Below, in pieces: positions 59,190 to 64,000 of a stretch of DNA of 64,000 nucleotides. The first letter of the stretch is position 1. Every line of letters begins with the position of its first letter. The stretch is taken from the NCBI RefSeq assembly GCF_917563915.1, contig NZ_CAKJTI010000009.1, positions 1-64,000 of the forward strand, written 5' to 3'. Under the pieces are notes generated by a model that worked only from the letters and a program-made list of their open reading frames with translations, made no database searches and was not told where the DNA came from. Source of the stretch: Bacillus rhizoplanae (GTDB lineage Bacteria; Bacillota; Bacilli; Bacillales; Bacillaceae_G). Position numbers and translations under genes: made by a program.

Positions 59190-60290
59190 ATGGCTCAGCT
59201 ATCATTCAAAAATATTTATAAGAAATATGATCATGATGTGACAATCGTAAAAGATTTTAATCTAGAAGTGAATGATGGGGAATTTATCGTTTTGGTTGGA
59301 CCTTCAGGATGTGGGAAATCGACGACATTACGTATGATTGCAGGACTTGAGGAGATTTCAGAGGGAGATTTTTATATTGATGGAGAGCGTGTAAATGATG
59401 TTACACCGAAAGATCGAGATATCGCAATGGTTTTTCAAAACTACGCTCTTTATCCACATATGACAGTTTATGATAACATGGCGTTCGGCTTAAAGCTGCG
59501 AAAATATAGTAAAACGGAAATTGACCAACGTGTAAAACATGCAGCACAAATCCTTGGACTTGAGCAATATTTAGACCGAAAGCCAAAAGCACTTTCAGGT
59601 GGACAACGTCAGCGTGTTGCATTAGGTCGAGCGATTGTTCGGAATGCAAAAGTTTTCTTAATGGACGAGCCATTATCAAACTTAGATGCGAAGCTGCGCG
59701 TTCAAATGCGTGCCGAGATTACAAAGTTACACCAACAGCTGCAAACAACAACTGTGTACGTTACACATGATCAAATAGAAGCGATGACAATGGCAACACG
59801 CTTAGTGGTGCTAAAGGACGGTATCATCCAACAAGTCGGTACTCCTAAAGAAGTTTATGAAAGACCAGAGAATGTATTTGTCGGAGGCTTTATCGGCTCT
59901 CCTGGAATGAACTTTTTCAAAGGAACATTAACAGAAAATGCTGTTATGATTGATAAATGGAAAATTGAAGTTCCAGAAGAGAAGATGAAAAGTTTACGAA
60001 ACAAAGGGTATGTTAATAAAGAAATTATCATAGGTATACGTCCAGAAGATTTTTATTACGGAAAAACACTTGTAGATTTACCTCATAATACAAAGATAAC
60101 GGTAACTATTGATGTATCAGAATTAATGGGATCAGAAACATATCTTTATTCTAATATCAATGGTCAATCCTTTGTAGCGCGTGTTAACTCCTCAGTTGAT
60201 GTGCATAGTCAATCTGAGATGGATCTAGCTTTGAATATGGACAAAGTTCATTATTTTGATTCTGAAACTGAAAAACGAATTGTTTTATAG
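59190..60290 (+). CDS. ugpC: ABC transporter ATP-binding protein (UgpC/MsmX-like)
   Basis: A 366-residue ATPase of the CUT1 group. It has Walker A GPSGCGKST, Q-loop VFQNYALYPHM, signature LSGGQRQR, Walker B VFLMDEPLSNLD and switch His in YVTHDQ. A C-terminal TOBE/OB regulatory domain follows (IGIRPEDFY). It powers the UgpA/UgpE-like permeases encoded upstream. AGGAGG precedes the ATG. A bcr1 element separates it from the rest of the operon, and no terminator was seen there, so read-through is likely. Confidence 0.94.
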   Translation: MAQLSFKNIYKKYDHDVTIVKDFNLEVNDGEFIVLVGPSGCGKSTTLRMIAGLEEISEGDFYIDGERVNDVTPKDRDIAMVFQNYALYPHMTVYDNMAFGLKLRKYSKTEIDQRVKHAAQILGLEQYLDRKPKALSGGQRQRVALGRAIVRNAKVFLMDEPLSNLDAKLRVQMRAEITKLHQQLQTTTVYVTHDQIEAMTMATRLVVLKDGIIQQVGTPKEVYERPENVFVGGFIGSPGMNFFKGTLTENAVMIDKWKIEVPEEKMKSLRNKGYVNKEIIIGIRPEDFYYGKTLVDLPHNTKITVTIDVSELMGSETYLYSNINGQSFVARVNSSVDVHSQSEMDLALNMDKVHYFDSETEKRIVL

Positions 60291-60346
60291 ATTATCCAAT
60301 AAACAAGTCATCAACAATTCGACAGTATCATATTAATAAATTCTAT

Positions 60347-60378
60347 CAGGCTTATCCCAAACAGGGATAGGCCTTTGT
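60347..60378 (+). terminator. terminator of the transport operon
   Basis: AGGCTTATCCC and GGGATAGGCCT form a stem followed by TTGTTGTTG. A modest T run. Confidence 0.65.
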
Positions 60379-60402
60379 TGTTGATTCATTTCTTTAATTT
60401 TT

Positions 60403-60457
60403 AATAAAGTGAAACTTCCATCAGTGGGGGTCTTACTGCCCGCGAATAGCGGGACAA
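60403..60457 (-). repeat. bcr1 short derivative, minus orientation
   Basis: ATAAAGTGAAACTTCCATCA, then GTGGGG joined to TCTTACTGCCCGCG and AATAGCGGGACAAA. The left-end ATAAA is altered to ACAAA. Confidence 0.92.
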
Positions 60458-60514
60458 AATAGTATTCTTTGCGAATTTCCTATTTTTCTTTAGGGTAAAA
60501 AGAAAGACACTTTG

Positions 60515-60650
60515 GGGACCGTAAATCTATTGTTTGTTATCTATCCTCAAGTCAGTTACCCGAATTTGGTTGCAGATGACATTATTTCTGAAGGTGCAGA
60601 TGAATTGGTGTAAGAAAAAATTATTCGAAATCGTATAGAAACTTATGTAT
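60515..60650 (+). pseudogene. unidentified decayed coding fragment
   Basis: One plus frame from about 60521 reads V-N-L-L-F-V-I-Y-P-Q-V-S-Y-P-N-L-V-A-D-D and continues to a stop at 60612, then resumes E-K-I-I-R-N-R-I-E-T-Y-V to a second stop. The codon bias looks coding, but there is no start, ribosome site or recognised family. The rest of 60651-61050 is AT-rich with nothing that I can support. Confidence 0.3.
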
Positions 60651-61053
60651 GATTTAACTTAGTTATATTTGGTGTTCGTTTAAAAACACGGATTGATGTA
60701 AAAAAATACAAGGATAATGCTCTGTCTTATAAGTAGTTTTGTCTAACTAAACTTAATGACTATAGTATTCGATTTAGCTTTAAAAATTATATTGATAAAG
60801 AAATATATATAAAATTCTAAAGTTTTGTAAAGATGTTAAACTAAAATTCACAGGAAGCATTGATGAATTTTTACCTATATAATCCAACTTATCCTTTCAA
60901 TATTTTCACAACATCTATATGCTTCAAAATATTTTCTGGGAATAATAAAAATGGAATTACAGAAAAGAGAGCGAGAGTATACATACCTCTTAAATAAAGT
61001 ATAATTTCTTATATTTACACTATTCGAAATATAAAAACTTTTATGTTTTGAAT

Positions 61054-61069
61054 ATGTTAGCGTTTTCAT
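61054..61069 (+). promoter_or_regulatory. CcpA catabolite-response element (cre) of ald
   Basis: ATGTTAGCGTTTTCAT matches the cre consensus WTGNAARCGNWWWCAW at 15 of 16 positions. It overlaps the -35 region of the ald promoter, a position that gives repression by CcpA. Confidence 0.75.
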
Positions 61070-61091
61070 AAATGAAAAGTTATGCTAGAAT
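61063..61091 (+). promoter_or_regulatory. probable promoter of ald
   Basis: TTTTCA, a 17-nt spacer and TAGAAT (61086-61091). The -35 element lies within the cre. The leader then carries a near-perfect palindrome AGAAAAAAG-AATTC-CTTTTTTCT (61121-61142) before the ribosome site. Confidence 0.55.
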
Positions 61092-61168
61092 AAATTCATA
61101 AGTTATTAATTATTATAAAAAGAAAAAAGAATTCCTTTTTTCTGTTAATTATAAGGGGGCATTTTATT

Positions 61169-62302
61169 ATGCGTATTGGGGTACCAACAGAAATTAAAAA
61201 CAACGAAAACCGTGTAGCTATGACACCAGCTGGTGTTGTACATTTAATCCGTAACAATCACGAAGTATTCATTGAAAAGGGTGCAGGATTAGGATCAGGT
61301 TTCACTGATGAGCAATATGTAGAAGCAGGAGCAAAAATCGTAGAAACAGCTGAAGAAGCTTGGTCTATGGAAATGGTAATGAAAGTTAAAGAACCAATTG
61401 CAAGTGAATACAAATATTTCCGTGAAGGTTTAGTTTTATTCACTTACTTACACTTAGCTCCAGAACCAGAATTAACAAAAGCATTAATTGAAAATAAAGT
61501 AGCAGCAATCGCTTACGAAACAGTTCAATTAGAAAACCGTTCTTTACCATTACTAGCGCCTATGAGTGAAGTTGCAGGTCGTATGGCAGCACAACTTGGT
61601 GCACAATTCCTTGAGAAAAACAAAGGCGGAAAAGGTATTTTACTTGCAGGTGTTCCAGGAGTAAAACGCGGTAAAGTAACAATTATCGGTGGTGGACAAG
61701 CTGGTACAAATGCAGCTAAAATTGCAGTTGGTCTAGGTGCTGAAGTTACAATTATCGACTTAAGTGCAGAGCGTCTTCGTCAATTAGATGATATTTTCGG
61801 CAACCAAGTGGCAACTTTAATGTCTAATCCTTACAATATTGCACAAGCTGTAAAAGAGTCTGATCTTGTAATCGGTGCAGTATTAATTCCAGGAGCAAAA
61901 GCACCAAAACTTGTAACAGAAGAAATGATCAAGTCTATGGAGCCAGGTTCTGTTGTTGTTGATATCGCAATCGATCAAGGCGGTATTTTTGAAACAACTG
62001 ACCGCATTACAACACATGACAACCCAACTTATGAAAAACACGGCGTAGTTCACTATGCAGTTGCAAACATGCCTGGTGCGGTTCCACGTACATCTACACT
62101 TGCATTAACAAACGTTACAGTACCATATGCAGTACAAATCGCAAACAAAGGCTACAAAAAAGCTTGTCTAGAAAACACTGCATTATTAAAAGGTATTAAC
62201 GCATTAGAAGGCTATGTAACATTCGAAGCGGTTGCAGAAGCTCATGGTGTAGAATATAAAGCAGCAAAAGAATTATTAGAAGCAGAAGCAGTATCTTGCT
62301 AA
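61169..62302 (+). CDS. ald: alanine dehydrogenase
   Basis: A 377-residue NAD-dependent alanine dehydrogenase, which interconverts alanine and pyruvate plus ammonia. It is used in alanine catabolism and is needed for sporulation and spore-germination physiology in Bacillus. The N-terminus [20 protein letters not shown] is the family signature. VMKVKEP and [12 protein letters not shown] hold the substrate Lys and the catalytic His. The NAD fold is [13 protein letters not shown] near residue 175, and the C-terminus has [11 protein letters not shown]. The ribosome site AAGGGGG precedes the ATG. A cre at -115 suggests carbon catabolite control. It lies upstream of an amino-acid permease. Confidence 0.97.
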   Translation: MRIGVPTEIKNNENRVAMTPAGVVHLIRNNHEVFIEKGAGLGSGFTDEQYVEAGAKIVETAEEAWSMEMVMKVKEPIASEYKYFREGLVLFTYLHLAPEPELTKALIENKVAAIAYETVQLENRSLPLLAPMSEVAGRMAAQLGAQFLEKNKGGKGILLAGVPGVKRGKVTIIGGGQAGTNAAKIAVGLGAEVTIIDLSAERLRQLDDIFGNQVATLMSNPYNIAQAVKESDLVIGAVLIPGAKAPKLVTEEMIKSMEPGSVVVDIAIDQGGIFETTDRITTHDNPTYEKHGVVHYAVANMPGAVPRTSTLALTNVTVPYAVQIANKGYKKACLENTALLKGINALEGYVTFEAVAEAHGVEYKAAKELLEAEAVSC

Positions 62303-62337
62303 TTTAAATATCGAACAATATTTTCATACATCAAGAT

Positions 62338-62371
62338 AAGAGCTAAGAGAAGTACCTCTTAGCTCTTCTTA
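62338..62371 (+). terminator. terminator of ald
   Basis: AAGAGCTAAGAG and CTCTTAGCTCTT form a perfect 12-bp stem with a TCTT tail. It may be partial, because the permease gene follows only 20 nt later. Confidence 0.78.
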
Positions 62372-62390
62372 CTAGAAGGGGGCAAGAATC

Positions 62391-63806
62391 GTGGCCAACT
62401 TATTCAAAAAGAAATCTGTGGCAAAATTGTTAGATCAAAGTCAAAGTAAGACTTTGACAAAATCATTAGGGGCATTTGATTTAACAATGTTAGGAATTGG
62501 AGCGATTATCGGTACAGGCGTTCTTGTATTAACTGGAATAGTAGCAGCAAGAGATGCTGGTCCAGCTGTTATTTTCTCATTTATGATTGCAGCAATTGTT
62601 TGCGGCTTTGCAGCATTATGTTATGCAGAGGTTGCTACAGCATTACCTGTATCCGGGAGTGTATATACGTACGCATATGCAACAATTGGGGAATTTGTTG
62701 CTCATTTAATGGGATGGACATTATTGTCAGTATATGTTCTAACAACAGCAGCGGTAGCTGGTGGCTGGACTGGTTACTTTAATAATTTAGTGAGTGGAAT
62801 TGGAATAGAAATTCCGAAACAATTATTAACGATTCCAGCTCAGGGTGGAATTGTGAACCTTCCAGCGGTTGTAATTACGTTAGTATTAACATGGTTACTA
62901 TCTCGTGGTACGAAAGAAAGTAAACGTGTAAATAATGCAATGGTATTAATTAAAATTAGTATTGTTGTATTGTTTATTGTGGTTGGTGTGTTCTATGTAA
63001 AACCAACAAACTGGGTGCCGTTTGCACCGTATGGTATAAGTGGGATTTTTGCTGGGGGAGCCGCAGTATTCTTTGCTTTCTTAGGATTTGATGCGTTAGC
63101 AACTTCAGCTGAAGAAGTAAAAAATCCACAGCGTGATTTACCGATTGGTATTATTACATCACTTGCTATTTGTACAGTGATTTATATTGCAGTTTGTCTT
63201 GTTATGACAGGAATGGTGTCATACAAAGAATTAAATGTACCAGAAGCGATGTCTTACGTATTAGAAGTTGTTGGACAGGATAAAGTAGCGGGTATTATTT
63301 CGATTGGTGCAGTAATTGGTATCATGGCCGTAATTTTTGCTTACATTTATGCAACAACACGTGTATTCTTTGCAATGAGCCGTGACGGTTTACTTCCGAA
63401 ATCATTTGCAAAAATTAACAAAAAAACAGAAGCGCCGGTATTTTCAACATGGTTAACAGGTATCGGAAGTGCTTTAATTGCCGGATTTGTCGATTTAAAA
63501 GAATTGTCAAACTTAGCGAATATTGGAGCATTATTAACATTTGCGATGGTAGGTGTTTCTGTACTGATCCTTCGTAAAACACATCCAAAGTTACAACGTG
63601 GCTTTATGGTGCCGCTTGTACCAGCACTACCAATCATTTCGATTGCATGTTGTTTATTCTTAATGGTTAACTTACCGCTGACAACATGGTTATACTTTGG
63701 TGCGTGGCTTGCGTTAGGGGTTATTGTATACTTCGTGTATTCTAAGAAACATAGCCATTTAAAAGAAGATGAAAGTTCGCAAGAGCATTTAAAACAAGCA
63801 AATTAA
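62391..63806 (+). CDS. APC-superfamily amino acid permease
   Basis: A 471-residue transporter with twelve predicted helices of the cationic-amino-acid/YfnA type. The first helix carries the unwound substrate site GIGAIIGTGVLVLTG. GFDALATSAEEVKNPQRDLP (helix 6) and ATTRVFFAMSRDGLLPK are family marks. It starts with GTG behind AAGGGGGC. The position after ald suggests import of alanine or another amino acid for catabolism, an inference. A strong terminator follows. Confidence 0.92.
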   Translation: MANLFKKKSVAKLLDQSQSKTLTKSLGAFDLTMLGIGAIIGTGVLVLTGIVAARDAGPAVIFSFMIAAIVCGFAALCYAEVATALPVSGSVYTYAYATIGEFVAHLMGWTLLSVYVLTTAAVAGGWTGYFNNLVSGIGIEIPKQLLTIPAQGGIVNLPAVVITLVLTWLLSRGTKESKRVNNAMVLIKISIVVLFIVVGVFYVKPTNWVPFAPYGISGIFAGGAAVFFAFLGFDALATSAEEVKNPQRDLPIGIITSLAICTVIYIAVCLVMTGMVSYKELNVPEAMSYVLEVVGQDKVAGIISIGAVIGIMAVIFAYIYATTRVFFAMSRDGLLPKSFAKINKKTEAPVFSTWLTGIGSALIAGFVDLKELSNLANIGALLTFAMVGVSVLILRKTHPKLQRGFMVPLVPALPIISIACCLFLMVNLPLTTWLYFGAWLALGVIVYFVYSKKHSHLKEDESSQEHLKQAN

Positions 63807-63812
63807 AGGGAG

Positions 63813-63850
63813 AAAGCCTTGTGCGTTGGGGAGCGTGCAAGGCTTTTTTA
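63813..63850 (+). terminator. terminator of the permease gene
   Basis: AAAGCCTTGTGCG and (G)TGCAAGGCTTTTTT form a stem with six T. Confidence 0.88.
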
Positions 63851-63919
63851 TGTGCAAAAAGGGAATTGGAAAATCTTGTAGAAATTTGTATGTTGAAAGA
63901 TATAAAAGGGGGAGAAATA

Positions 63920-64000
63920 ATGGCTGTAAAAGAAGAATTAAAAGTTGTAGTTGGAGCAGAAGGATATAACAATAACCCAGGCTGGTTACATACACAAGAA
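63920..64000 (+). CDS. start of a gene cut by the window edge, perhaps a SAM-dependent methyltransferase
   Basis: Twenty-seven codons are visible from the ATG at 63920, with the ribosome site GGGGGAG 7 nt upstream. The opening M-A-V-K-E-E-L-K-V-V-V-G-A with N-N-N-P-G-W-L-H-T-Q recalls class I methyltransferases that begin with a glycine-rich strand and N-P-G-W, but too little is present to be sure. Confidence 0.5.
   Translation, partial: MAVKEELKVVVGAEGYNNNPGWLHTQE

Noticed and set aside
2553-60457. CRISPR-like array interpretation of the many similar repeats
   Set aside because: The repeats are about 155 bp, widely spaced and bounded by TTTAT, as expected of bcr1. There are no regular spacers and no cas genes.
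60875-61069. Minus-strand ORF of 64 codons upstream of ald
   Set aside because: It is AT-rich, lacks a ribosome site and runs through the cre and promoter of ald.

Overview
The window reads as chromosome from the Bacillus cereus group. The evidence is low-GC coding with strong AGGAGG-type ribosome sites, close matches to Bacillus subtilis proteins (PrkA, YhbH, QueG, YhbB, TrmL, FloT, BdbD, Ald), and about twenty copies or remnants of the roughly 155-bp bcr1 repeat, an element reported only from this group. No phage, plasmid, intact insertion sequence or CRISPR array was seen.

Layout. 1-1559: end of an rRNA operon (5S rRNA) and fifteen tRNA genes. 1.7-11 kb: core genes, namely a GT51 peptidoglycan transglycosylase, BdbD thiol oxidase, a lone tRNA-Gly, queG-yhbB-trmL, an EAL-domain remnant, and the sporulation pair prkA and yhbH. 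11-20 kb: a homospermidine-synthase-like dehydrogenase, a BCCT transporter, the flotillin pair yuaF-floT, a small lipoyl-like protein, an HTH regulator with an alpha/beta hydrolase, and an ankyrin lipoprotein. 20.2-25.7 kb: an accessory-looking block with a cell-wall-binding-repeat remnant, a four-unit 20-bp repeat, a P450 BM3-type fatty-acid hydroxylase preceded by its TetR regulator, and a second TetR gene. 26-28 kb: a small secreted membrane protein, a DUF2653 protein and a metallophosphatase. 28.2-34.9 kb: a MacAB/YknXYZ-like ABC exporter, a two-component system, a PepSY-type membrane protein and a lipoprotein of seven 28-residue repeats; this cassette is bracketed by two diverged 191-bp segments, each with a tiny hydrophobic ORF on the minus strand. 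35-40 kb: a lipoprotein, two GNAT paralogues and a second two-component system split by two bcr1 copies. 40.3-44.9 kb: fdhD divergent from fdhF and a DUF1641 gene (formate oxidation). 45-46.9 kb: a membrane-anchored glycerophosphodiester phosphodiesterase. 47.2-52.4 kb: a five-gene xanthine-dehydrogenase-type molybdoenzyme operon with XdhC and MobA-like maturation genes. 52.8-60.3 kb: a DeoR regulator and an operon for ABC uptake of a phosphorylated or sugar-type compound, with a PHP phosphoesterase and a HAD phosphatase. 61.1-64 kb: alanine dehydrogenase with a CcpA-type operator, an amino-acid permease and the start of a further gene.

Two molybdenum-cofactor enzymes (formate and xanthine-type dehydrogenases) and two phosphodiester-cleaving systems (GDPD and PHP/HAD) sit close together, giving the region a catabolic character. 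The bcr1 copies are the dominant non-genic feature. They lie between genes, supply the stop codons of at least four genes, split one operon, and occur as full, internally deleted and decayed forms.
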